DNA of 36,568 bases. It comes from JBFISM01 sp041608535. Lineage in GTDB: Bacteria > Actinomycetota > Acidimicrobiia > Spongiisociales > UBA5794. The stretch's first letter is position 1. Each line of letters begins with the position of its first letter. The position numbers and the translations under genes are program-made. The DNA lies in the NCBI GenBank assembly GCA_041608535.1, contig JBFISM010000018.1:1-36568 (forward strand). Reading direction: 5' to 3'. The notes beneath the pieces were generated by a model, which was not told the DNA's origin, ran no database searches, and worked only from the letters and a program-made list of their open reading frames with translations. Shown piece by piece: positions 1 to 8,065 of the stretch.

Positions 1-2224
1 TGCGGCGGCCGACCCGTATCAATCGATCTACAGCTTCCGGGGCGCCCGGGTGGCCAACGTGGCCTCTTTCGCAGCAGATATGGGTCTCCCCGGCGGTCCG
101 GACGCCATTCGCATCGTCCTCACCACGTCGTTTCGGACCCCGAAGCGGATCCTCGCCGCCGCCGAGCGCATCACGTCTTCCGAAGTCCCGGGTGCGGCGG
201 GCCCGGTCGAGCCGGCGAGCGGCGATGGCGAGGTCTCGGTCCACGTCTTCGACCAGCAGACCGCCGAAGCGGAATGGATCGCTGCCGAGATCGAGCGGAT
301 CCATCTGCTCGAGCACACGCCATACGGGTCCATCGCCGTGTTCGTCCGCAGCTCGCGAAGGTTCGTCGCCGAGCTGTCCCGCGTCCTGCAACGGCGCCAC
401 ATCGCACATGACACCCCGACCGACCGCCTCATCGAGAATCCCACCGTTCGCTTCGTGCTCGACGCCGTGGCTGCAGCATCCGGCCACGGCATCGAGCAGG
501 ACCGAGCCGTGCGGTCCCTTCTCGTCGGACCTTGGGTCGGACTCGGGCTTGGCGAGGTGCGCACGCTGGAACGGACGAAACGCAGCGAGGGCCACTCCTG
601 GGCGCACACCATTTCCGTGCTCGACAAACCCGGCATGGCCTCACTGGCTGGGTTGCTCGCCGACGACAGCTGGGCAACGACCCTCCCCGGCATCGAAGGT
701 CTGTGGACGGTGTGGCTCACCGCAGCTCGCATGGGTGACATCGTCGAGAACCCGGACCGGCGTGATGAGCGATCCGCCTGGACGTCGTTGACCCAAGTCA
801 TCGGCCGCTGGAACGAACGCAATCCCGCAGCCACGCTGACGGACTACCGGAAGCTGTTGCTGGACGCCGATTTCGAAGCTCGCCCGCTCCTCAGCTATGA
901 GCCGGACGACGCCGACCGCCTCACGGTGACCACCATGCACCAGGCCAAGGGGCTCGAGTTCGACTACGTGTTCATCGCCGACGCCGTGGACGGTGTGCTC
1001 CCCGACCTGCGAGTGCGCGACTCACTCCTCGGGGTGCGTCACCTGCTCCCCGATGTGCCGCGCGATCCCGCGGGCTATGCACGGTTTCGCCTTCAAGAAG
1101 AGCGCCGGCTCGCCTACACGGCCATGACCAGGGCCCGACGCAGAGTCGTGTGGACGGCGACGAGCACCGGGTTCGAACTCGGCCAAGGCGCCCCGTCTCG
1201 CTTCCTGCCGCTCATCGCCGGCACCACAACGGTCGCAGATGCCGCAACGTCGCTCGATGAGCCCCACCCTCCGGTGACGCCGGCAGAGGCCGAAGCGGTG
1301 CTGCGCCGCGTGTTCGGTGACCCGGTGCGTCCTCCCGGCGAGCGGTTGGCGGCACTCGACGTGCTGGGACGGGGCCCGGCCTGGAACCTGCGAAGCATCA
1401 CGTCGTTCGCCGGCGTGGCGTCCCGTGGCGCGGACACCGGTCTGGCCGATCCCCACGCCGCGCTGTCGGCCACTCGAGCAGACGCTTATGACCGCTGCCC
1501 TCGCCGGTACGCCATGGAACGGCGTCTCGGAATCGGACAGGGAGACACGAACCATCTCGTCTTCGGGCGTCTGATCCACGGCGTGCTGGAGGCCGCCACC
1601 CACGAGGCGATGCCCGGCGGCGATCCACTGCCGGCTCGCAGCGTCGTGATGGAACAGCTCACTCTCCAGTTCAACGGTGCGGACTTCGGGGGACCGCCGT
1701 TCGACACCGCGTGGTGGGACCGCGCCGTCAGCACCCTCGACGCCTACCTCGAGAAGCGACCCACCCGGGGTCGCATCGTCGCCGCGGAACATTCGTTCGA
1801 CATCGACATCGGGGGGCAACGCTGGCGAGGCGTGATCGATGCCGTCATCGACCACGGGGGCGGCAAGCTCACGATCGTCGACTACAAGACCAGCTCGGCA
1901 CCGATGAGCATCGCCGAGGCCGGTGCCTCACTTCAGCTCGGACTCTATGCGCACGCCGGGGTGCTGGATCCGCACCTCGCTTCGCTGGGTACGCCGGTCG
2001 GTGCCGAGTACTGGTACCTGTATCACAGCGCCGACAAGAAGAGCATGACGACACGCAGCTTCGACCCCGCTCAGCTACCGCTGGTTCACGAGCGGCTCGA
2101 CGAGATCGCGGCGGCGATGAACGCCGATCGGTGGGATCCGCAGCCCGGAGAGCACTGTGAGCGGTGCCCGGTACGGCGATCGTGCCCGGCGCTGCCCCGT
2201 GGCGCCGAGGGGTTCGTGGCATGA
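1..2224 (+). CDS. adnA: AdnA-like ATP-dependent helicase-nuclease subunit (5' partial)
   Basis: The reading frame is open to the left edge, so the start is missing. The visible part begins in UvrD-family motif III (DPYQSIYSFRGA, from about base 11). It continues through motif V (TTMHQAKGLEFDYVF, about 930-975) and motif VI (AYTAMTRARRR). A RecB-type PD-(D/E)XK nuclease domain follows, with IDAVID and then IVDYKTSS at about 1875-1900. Four cysteines frame the nuclease: YDRCPRRY near 1495, and a C-x2-C-x5-C cluster (CERCPVRRSC) at the C-terminus. This is the iron-sulfur staple pattern of AddB/AdnB-type nucleases. The gene overlaps the next helicase-nuclease by ATGA, so the two are probably translated together. 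In actinobacteria such a pair is the AdnAB double-strand-break resection motor. The AdnA assignment rests on gene order and architecture; the Walker A region lies outside the window. Confidence 0.85.
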   Translation, partial: AAADPYQSIYSFRGARVANVASFAADMGLPGGPDAIRIVLTTSFRTPKRILAAAERITSSEVPGAAGPVEPASGDGEVSVHVFDQQTAEAEWIAAEIERIHLLEHTPYGSIAVFVRSSRRFVAELSRVLQRRHIAHDTPTDRLIENPTVRFVLDAVAAASGHGIEQDRAVRSLLVGPWVGLGLGEVRTLERTKRSEGHSWAHTISVLDKPGMASLAGLLADDSWATTLPGIEGLWTVWLTAARMGDIVENPDRRDERSAWTSLTQVIGRWNERNPAATLTDYRKLLLDADFEARPLLSYEPDDADRLTVTTMHQAKGLEFDYVFIADAVDGVLPDLRVRDSLLGVRHLLPDVPRDPAGYARFRLQEERRLAYTAMTRARRRVVWTATSTGFELGQGAPSRFLPLIAGTTTVADAATSLDEPHPPVTPAEAEAVLRRVFGDPVRPPGERLAALDVLGRGPAWNLRSITSFAGVASRGADTGLADPHAALSATRADAYDRCPRRYAMERRLGIGQGDTNHLVFGRLIHGVLEAATHEAMPGGDPLPARSVVMEQLTLQFNGADFGGPPFDTAWWDRAVSTLDAYLEKRPTRGRIVAAEHSFDIDIGGQRWRGVIDAVIDHGGGKLTIVDYKTSSAPMSIAEAGASLQLGLYAHAGVLDPHLASLGTPVGAEYWYLYHSADKKSMTTRSFDPAQLPLVHERLDEIAAAMNADRWDPQPGEHCERCPVRRSCPALPRGAEGFVA

Positions 2225-5200
2225 CCATCGCCCAACTCCAGCTCACCGCCGAGCAACGTGCGATCGTCGACCACCCACTGGAGCCGCTCCGCATCGCCGC
2301 CGGAGCCGGGACCGGGAAGACGACGACCGTGGTGGCCAGATTGGTGTCGCTCATTCACAACCATGGCGTGGCGCCGGAAGAGACACTTGCGATGACGTTC
2401 ACCAACAAGGCGTCAGCCGAGCTGTCCGACCGCATCCGTCTCGAGCTTCCCGATCTCATCGCCGATGGCCGGGAGATCGATGTGACCACCTACCACGGCT
2501 TCGGGCTCCGGATGCTGAGCGAGTTCGGCGCCATGATCGGAGTTGAACGAGACCTTGCGGTGGTCGGACCCGGCTATGTGCGCCAGTTGCTCGTGGACAG
2601 TGTTGGCTCGGCGCCTTTCCGACACATCGACATGACCAAGGCAAAACAGCGTCTCGACGATGCAGCCAACCTGCGCGCACAGCTGGCGGAGAACCTCGTC
2701 CCCATAGACACCCTGCTGGCCATCGACGGTGCCGCCGGTGGCGAGCAGCATGCACAACGCCTCGAACTCGCTGTCGTCCTCGCCAACTACGAGCAACGAA
2801 AACGCGAACTCGGAGTCGTCGACTACAGCGACCTCATCATGAGGGCTCACGAGCTCGTGACCGGCCACCCCGAGGTGGCGGCGCGGATCCGCAACCGTTA
2901 CCGCATCGTGATACTCGACGAGTACCAGGACACGGACCCGGCCCAGCGCGAGCTCCTACGCATGATCTTTGGAGCAGGCTTCCCGATGACCGCAGTCGGT
3001 GACGCCGACCAGACCATCTACGAGTGGCGCGGCGCCTCGTTGGAGAACTTTGCCGGCTTCCCGAGCCACTTCCCCACCCCAGCCGGGTTGCCGGCGCCGA
3101 CGCTGCCGCTCACAGTGAACCGCCGCTCCGATCGCACCATCCTGGGAGTGGCCAACGCCATCCGCCTCGAGATCGAGGTCGAAGCCGCCGAACGCGGTCG
3201 TCGACTCCAACCGGACCCCATCGCCGGGGCAGGCGACGTGGCCGTCGGCTGGTTCCGAACCGGGACCGAAGAAGCCGGCTGGATCGCCCAGGAGATCCAG
3301 CGGCTCGCCGAAGAAGAGGACCTGGCATGGCGGGACATGGCCATCCTGTTTCGTAGAAACAGCTCGATGGCCGTGGTCAGTGATGCGCTGCGTGCGGCCG
3401 GGGTGCCATACGAGATCGCCGCACTCGGCGGCTTGCTCGACGTCCCCGAGGTGGCCGACGTACATGCCTGGCTCTCGATCCTCGCCCGGCCCGACGATGG
3501 CGCCAGCCTCGCTCGGATCCTGCTGGGCGGTCGCTACCGGTTGGGATTGGGTGACTTCGCACCACTGGCGGAGTGGGTGCGTGGCGTCCGCCGCAGCGGC
3601 GACACCGGCGACGAGCTCGGGTACCCGATGCTCGAAGCGATCCACCATCTCGATGCTGTCGCGGGTCTCTCGCCGCTCGCCCGGCGGCGGCTCGAGTCGT
3701 TCTGCGACACATATGGCACGCTGCTCCGCAACGCGCAGACCCTGACGCTGTCCGAGATAGTGCGCAGCGTGATCGACGAGATCGACGGCTGGGCGGAGAT
3801 CGAAGCCATGGAACCCAACCAGGCACTGACGGCGCGGCTCAACCTGTACCGGCTCATCGACCTCACCGAGACGTGGAGCCCGTTGACGGGACGTCCGTCG
3901 CTCGCCGCCTTCCTCGACTACCTCGATCTGCTGGAGGACGAACCGACGGCACAAGAGCTGGACACCGCCCGGATTGGATCGGAGAACGCAGTGTCGCTCC
4001 TGACCGTCCACCGCAGCAAGGGTCTCGAATGGGACACGGTCTTCATCCCTGCTCTCGCCGCCAAGGTGTTTCCGGCTGATTCGAGAGCTTTCGACCGGCC
4101 GGAGACACGAGCACGCTGGCTCCCGTTCGAGTTGCGACTCGATCAGGACACCTACACAGCGCTCCCCCCGGAAGGGAAGGCCCGCACGGATTGGATGCGG
4201 ATGCGGCATCGCAACCAGGAATATCGCACCGCGTACGTCGCCGTCACCCGAGCGCGCCACAGGCTGAACATGACCGGAGCCATGTGGGCCGGAGCAGTGG
4301 AGCGTCCCCGTGAGCCGAGCCCCTATCTCGACATCGCTCGATCGGTGGAAGGGGTCCGCACGGTGCAATGGGCCGAGGAGCCCGGGGAACGGCCGGGCTT
4401 TCGCACCGCCGCTGGCACCACCCCCGATCCGTTCTTCGTGGGAGGATGGCAGGAGGCGGTCATGGCAACGATCGACGACCCAGCCTGGCCGGAGCGCACG
4501 GCACCGGACACGGCGGCCTTCACCTCCCATCGCTCCCAGCTGGAATTGATGCTCGACGGACTGCCGCCGCCTCCGCCTACCGAGCCGGTGCGTGGGCTCC
4601 GGACCTCGGTGACCGGGCTCACCATTCTGGCGTCCTGCCCGCGCCGCTTCTTCTGGTCCGAGATCGACCCACTACCCCGCCGTCCGTCGTCTTCGCTGCG
4701 GCGAGGCACGGTCATCCACCGCACGATCGAGCTGCACCATCGCGGGATAGCGTCATTTGGCGACCTCGAAATCGATGCTCCGGCCGTTGCCGAAAGAGTG
4801 GAGGAGACGAGTTCGGTCGATCCGGTGGCGGTCTTCAAGGCGTCGCGGTTCGCCGAGCAACGACCGATCCTGATCGAAGCACCAATCGACATTGACGTCG
4901 GCGGGGTGCGGATCCGAGGACGGGTGGACGCGGTCTTCGAGCCCGAGCCCGGGATGTGGGAGATCGTCGACTACAAATCCGGCCGGCCGGCGCACGACCC
5001 TGCGGCCACAGTGCAACTCGAGGCGTATGCGGTTGCTGCTGCGGACGGGGCGATGTCCATCCAGCGACCCGAGCGCATCGTCCTCACCTTTGCCTATCTC
5101 GGCGTCGACCCGGTCGAGGAACACACCATCGAGATGACGGCCGAACGTCTGTCGGCGGCACGCACTCGGCTTGCCGAACTCGCCGCTCTGGCAACCGGCA

Positions 5201-5298
5201 GTGCCTTTCCCGCAATCCCGTCCTCGAGCTGTAGGAGCTGTCTCTTCTCAGACGTGTGCACCGTCGGAGCTGCGTGGCTCGAATCCCAGCCCGGCTGA
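2221..5298 (+). CDS. adnB: AdnB-like ATP-dependent helicase-nuclease subunit
   Basis: A 1025-residue protein starting at the ATG inside the ATGA overlap with the upstream gene. An in-frame ATG 57 nt upstream is rejected because it lies inside the neighbour and adds no conserved sequence. UvrD/SF1A motifs are all present: Walker A GAGTGKTTT (residues 28-36), LDEYQDTDPAQ (motif II), GDADQTIYEWRGA (motif III), TVHRSKGLEWDTVF (motif V) and YVAVTRARHRL (motif VI). The C-terminal third is a RecB-like nuclease with RGRVDAVF and EIVDYKSGRP. It too carries an Fe-S type cysteine set: SCPRRFFW before the nuclease and CRSCLFSDVC at the end. The known role of AdnAB is to unwind and degrade DNA from double-strand ends for recombination. 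Both subunits here keep nuclease residues, as in mycobacterial AdnAB and unlike RecBCD. Confidence 0.88.
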   Translation: MTIAQLQLTAEQRAIVDHPLEPLRIAAGAGTGKTTTVVARLVSLIHNHGVAPEETLAMTFTNKASAELSDRIRLELPDLIADGREIDVTTYHGFGLRMLSEFGAMIGVERDLAVVGPGYVRQLLVDSVGSAPFRHIDMTKAKQRLDDAANLRAQLAENLVPIDTLLAIDGAAGGEQHAQRLELAVVLANYEQRKRELGVVDYSDLIMRAHELVTGHPEVAARIRNRYRIVILDEYQDTDPAQRELLRMIFGAGFPMTAVGDADQTIYEWRGASLENFAGFPSHFPTPAGLPAPTLPLTVNRRSDRTILGVANAIRLEIEVEAAERGRRLQPDPIAGAGDVAVGWFRTGTEEAGWIAQEIQRLAEEEDLAWRDMAILFRRNSSMAVVSDALRAAGVPYEIAALGGLLDVPEVADVHAWLSILARPDDGASLARILLGGRYRLGLGDFAPLAEWVRGVRRSGDTGDELGYPMLEAIHHLDAVAGLSPLARRRLESFCDTYGTLLRNAQTLTLSEIVRSVIDEIDGWAEIEAMEPNQALTARLNLYRLIDLTETWSPLTGRPSLAAFLDYLDLLEDEPTAQELDTARIGSENAVSLLTVHRSKGLEWDTVFIPALAAKVFPADSRAFDRPETRARWLPFELRLDQDTYTALPPEGKARTDWMRMRHRNQEYRTAYVAVTRARHRLNMTGAMWAGAVERPREPSPYLDIARSVEGVRTVQWAEEPGERPGFRTAAGTTPDPFFVGGWQEAVMATIDDPAWPERTAPDTAAFTSHRSQLELMLDGLPPPPPTEPVRGLRTSVTGLTILASCPRRFFWSEIDPLPRRPSSSLRRGTVIHRTIELHHRGIASFGDLEIDAPAVAERVEETSSVDPVAVFKASRFAEQRPILIEAPIDIDVGGVRIRGRVDAVFEPEPGMWEIVDYKSGRPAHDPAATVQLEAYAVAAADGAMSIQRPERIVLTFAYLGVDPVEEHTIEMTAERLSAARTRLAELAALATGSAFPAIPSSSCRSCLFSDVCTVGAAWLESQPG

Positions 5299-5320
5299 CG
5301 TCCGCACCTGCACCGGCCGG

Positions 5321-5776
5321 TCACGCCACCCTGCCATCGATCACGTCGATCACGATGGTCACCGGCCCATCGTTGAGGATGTCGACGCTCATCATCGCCC
5401 CGAACTCGCCCGTGGCGACCGTCACCCCTCCCTCTTCGAGGGTCGCCACGACCGTGTCTATCACGGGCACGGCCACCTCCGGGTCGGCGGCAGCGGTGAA
5501 CGACGGACGCCGTCCCCGCCGCACATCGGCGAGGAGCGTGAACTGGCTCACCACGAGCACCTCGCCGCCGGACTCGACGATGGAGCGGTTCATCCTCCCG
5601 GCGGCATCAGGGAAGATGCGGAGGCCGAGCAGCTTGGCGGCGAGCGTGCGGGCGTCGTCGTGGGTATCGCTGTGAGCAACACCGACGAGAACGACGAGAC
5701 CCGCACCGATGGCACCGACGGTCCGCCCGGAGACAGACACAGCTCCCCGTTCCACCCGCTGCACGACGGCTCGCAT
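5321..5776 (-). CDS. dtd: D-aminoacyl-tRNA deacylase
   Basis: A 151-residue protein, normal length for DTD. It hydrolyses D-amino acids (and glycine mischarged on tRNA-Ala) from tRNA, a chirality proofreading step in the cytoplasm. The N-terminus MRAVVQRVERGAVSV, the SQFTL motif (residues 77-81) and the C-terminal NDGPVT motif are the family hallmarks that form the active site at the dimer interface. The ATG at 5776 is preceded by GGAGGT at a spacing of about 4 nt, which decides the start over a longer frame running back into the divergent gene. A TAGTTT -10 candidate lies at 5808-5813 and an SOS-like palindrome sits between it and the RBS. Convergent with the AdnB gene, 22 nt apart. Confidence 0.93.
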   Translation of the reverse strand: MRAVVQRVERGAVSVSGRTVGAIGAGLVVLVGVAHSDTHDDARTLAAKLLGLRIFPDAAGRMNRSIVESGGEVLVVSQFTLLADVRRGRRPSFTAAADPEVAVPVIDTVVATLEEGGVTVATGEFGAMMSVDILNDGPVTIVIDVIDGRVA

Positions 5777-5790
5777 CCCGACCTCCAGGT

Positions 5791-5806
5791 TCGACCGAAC
5801 GTTCGA
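5791..5806. promoter_or_regulatory. SOS-box-like palindrome between dtd and the DUF368 gene
   Basis: TCGACCGAACGTTCGA matches the actinobacterial LexA pattern TCGAAC-N4-GTTCGA with one mismatch in the left half. It lies just downstream of the dtd -10 candidate and over the -35 position of the divergent gene. A LexA role is inference; the palindrome could serve another regulator. Confidence 0.35.
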
Positions 5807-5823
5807 CAAACTAGACCGGCAAC

Positions 5824-5829
5824 TACCAT
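5824..5829 (+). promoter_or_regulatory. -10 element of a probable leaderless promoter
   Basis: TACCAT ends 7 nt before the ATG at 5837, leaving no room for a ribosome binding site. A weak -35 (TTCGAC, 5802-5807) is 16 nt upstream. The same hexamer precedes the alkB-like and nurA genes at nearly the same distance. Confidence 0.45.
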
Positions 5830-5836
5830 CGCCGCG

Positions 5837-6760
5837 ATGCGCCGAGTCCCTTGGAACATCATGCGTGGCTTCTTCATGGGAGCCGCCGACATCGTTCCCG
5901 GCGTCTCCGGGGGCACGATCGCACTCGCCCTGGGGATCTATCGCCGGCTCGTTGCGTCGATCCGAGCGGGCAGCTCGGCGATCGGCGAGACGATCCGTGG
6001 CCACCGCAGCGAGGCGGTGGCGTGGCTGCGCAAGGTGGAGTGGGCGCTCGTGCTGCCACTGGCAGCGGGGATCGGTCTCGCCGTGGTCACGTTGAGTCAC
6101 GTGTTGGAGTCCCGGCTGGAGGAATCCCCAGTCCAGATGGCGGCGTTGTTCCTCGGTCTCGTGGCTGGATCGACGACGATTGCCTGGCGTCTCCTCATCG
6201 CCCCGGATTGGAGAGTGCTGACGCTGATCGCCGCGTCGACGGTGGTCACGTTTGCCCTGCTCGGAGTACGGGAGACGACAACGGCGGAGACCGTTGCGCA
6301 AGCGAACTCTGCGGCTCTTCCTGTCTTCTTCGTCTCCGGTGCTATCGCCATCTGCGCCATGATCCTCCCGGGTATCAGCGGTTCGTTCCTGCTGGTGATC
6401 ATGGGGATGTACGGCCCGGTCCTCGGTGCCGTGACCGATCGAGACGTGGTCACGTTGGCGGTGTTCACGGCGGGTGCGGTGGTCGGCCTCGCTTTGTTCT
6501 CGCAGATCCTCCATCTTGCGCTGGAGCGCGCCCATGATCTCGTCATGGCTGCGTTGATCGGGCTCATGATCGGATCGATCCGAGTGCTCTGGCCTTGGCC
6601 GGAGGGCGTCGAATCGACCCTTATCCAGTCCCCGAGCGAGCACGTCGCCATCTCTGTCGTTCTGGCGCTGGCGGGTTTTGCCGTCGTGATCGCGCTGAGC
6701 GCATTCTCGTTCGCCACCTTGCGACGTGAGGAATCACTGGTACCCGACCCAGCTGGGTGA
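5837..6760 (+). CDS. DUF368 membrane protein (PopT-type polyprenyl-phosphate transporter family)
   Basis: A 307-residue polytopic membrane protein. The family signature appears twice, as expected of an internally duplicated fold: ADIVPGVSGGTIAL near residue 20 and ILPGISGSFLLVIMGMYG around residue 180. About eight hydrophobic segments are visible. DUF368 proteins have been shown in other bacteria to recycle undecaprenyl phosphate across the membrane (PopT); substrate here is inferred from family only. The start was chosen at MRRVPWNIMRGF because this is where family similarity begins, and a TACCAT -10 candidate lies 7 nt upstream. The open frame extends far upstream, but that stretch is antisense to dtd. 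Confidence 0.85.
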   Translation: MRRVPWNIMRGFFMGAADIVPGVSGGTIALALGIYRRLVASIRAGSSAIGETIRGHRSEAVAWLRKVEWALVLPLAAGIGLAVVTLSHVLESRLEESPVQMAALFLGLVAGSTTIAWRLLIAPDWRVLTLIAASTVVTFALLGVRETTTAETVAQANSAALPVFFVSGAIAICAMILPGISGSFLLVIMGMYGPVLGAVTDRDVVTLAVFTAGAVVGLALFSQILHLALERAHDLVMAALIGLMIGSIRVLWPWPEGVESTLIQSPSEHVAISVVLALAGFAVVIALSAFSFATLRREESLVPDPAG

Positions 6761-6775
6761 CCCGGCCGGATCGCG

Positions 6776-8065
6776 CTATCCGATCAGGTCTTCCTCCTGG
6801 GTCCGGCTCGGCTCCGCCGGTTCCTCGTCGGCGAGAGGCGGCGCCAGCATCCTGAACACGATCGGAGAGAATATCGCTGTGACGCCGACGAGCAGGATCG
6901 CCCCTGCTTCGAGACCCTCGTCGATGACGCCGAGATCCTGCCGGCCGTATGCCGCCAGGGCGATGATCACGCTCAGCTGCCCGGCGAGGAGAACACCCGA
7001 CGCCAGCGATTCCCGCAGCGACAGCCCGCGGATCTGCAGCATCAGGGCCGGTCCGATCTTGATGGCAACGGCGATGAGGATGAGGAGGAGTGCCTTGGTG
7101 AGCACGCTCGTGTCGGCGAGAGCAGACAACGGAAAGCGCACTCCCACCGAGATGAAGAACACGGGGATGAAGAAGCCGTAGGAGAATCCGCCGAGCTTGG
7201 CTTCGAGGTCGCCGGTATCGCGAAACACGAAGGCGAACATCGCACCGGCGAGGAACGCTCCAAGGATCGGTTCGACCTGGAGCGCCTCCGAGAGCCCGAC
7301 GAAGACGAGCAGCAGGGCCAGGCTCGCCCGAATCCCGATCTCGTCAGGATCGTGCTCCGCAAAGAGACGATCGAAGCGCTCCGGATACCACCAGGCCACC
7401 CGGCGCACGACGAACAAGACCGCGGCGAGGATGGCGAACAAGGCCGGCACCCTGAGCAACTCCCAGCCAAAACCGTTCAAGACCACCACCCCGAAGATGA
7501 CGATGGCCGCGGCGCTGAGAAACTCGGCAAGCACGCCCGTGACGAGCGTGATCTGCCCCAGCCGGGTCGAGGTGCGCCCGGTCGAGCGGAGGGCGGGGAT
7601 GATGATGCCCAGCGAGGCCGCAGAGGTGAGCAAGGTGAGGAAGATCCGCTGATTCACGGACTCCGGGGACAGCAAGCCGAAGCCGAACCATGCCGCCACG
7701 AGGATGAGGAGGAAGACTGCGAGACCCGTGACTATGGGTCCGGCTCCCTGGCGTTCCAGACGCTCGAAGTCCACTTCGAAACCGGCGAGGAACATCAGCA
7801 GCAGCAGCCCGAGCTCGGCAAGCAACTCGATGAATTCGAAGTCGGCGGTGCCCTCTCGGACGAGCTGGAAGACCTCGGGACCCAGCGCCAGACCGAACAG
7901 GATCTCCAGCACGACCGCCGGCAAACCGAACCGCCTGGCCAGCAAGGGCAGCGTGAAGGCCCCGATCCCGATGAGGATGAGGCTCGTCGCGCTGGGAAGG
8001 ATGTCCGCCGATCCCTCGGCGGCCGCCAGCACAGGTTGGAGGGTTGCGAGCATCACCACGGCCAT
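6776..8065 (-). CDS. CPA2-family cation:proton antiporter (Kef/Nha type)
   Basis: A 429-residue protein with about 12 hydrophobic segments. It contains a CPA2 core: GLALGPEVFQL and LLLLMFLAGFEVDFERL in the N-terminal half, and LGAFLAGAMFAF followed by GFFIPVFFISVGVRF in the second half. It should exchange K+ or Na+ for protons across the inner membrane; the ion cannot be read from sequence. The ATG at 8065 overlaps the stop of the upstream TrkA-like gene by one base (TGATG), so the two are translationally coupled. That gene probably encodes its nucleotide-sensing regulator. The longer frame starting at 8140 lies inside the neighbour and is not used. Confidence 0.88.
   Translation of the reverse strand: MAVVMLATLQPVLAAAEGSADILPSATSLILIGIGAFTLPLLARRFGLPAVVLEILFGLALGPEVFQLVREGTADFEFIELLAELGLLLLMFLAGFEVDFERLERQGAGPIVTGLAVFLLILVAAWFGFGLLSPESVNQRIFLTLLTSAASLGIIIPALRSTGRTSTRLGQITLVTGVLAEFLSAAAIVIFGVVVLNGFGWELLRVPALFAILAAVLFVVRRVAWWYPERFDRLFAEHDPDEIGIRASLALLLVFVGLSEALQVEPILGAFLAGAMFAFVFRDTGDLEAKLGGFSYGFFIPVFFISVGVRFPLSALADTSVLTKALLLILIAVAIKIGPALMLQIRGLSLRESLASGVLLAGQLSVIIALAAYGRQDLGVIDEGLEAGAILLVGVTAIFSPIVFRMLAPPLADEEPAEPSRTQEEDLIG

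Noticed and set aside
2956..4530. 524-residue minus-strand frame
   Set aside because: It is antisense to the AdnB-like helicase and has no recognisable motif.
5777..6643. N-terminal extension of dtd on the minus strand
   Set aside because: It is antisense to the DUF368 gene and Arg/His-rich. A clear GGAGGT RBS sits before the ATG at 5776.
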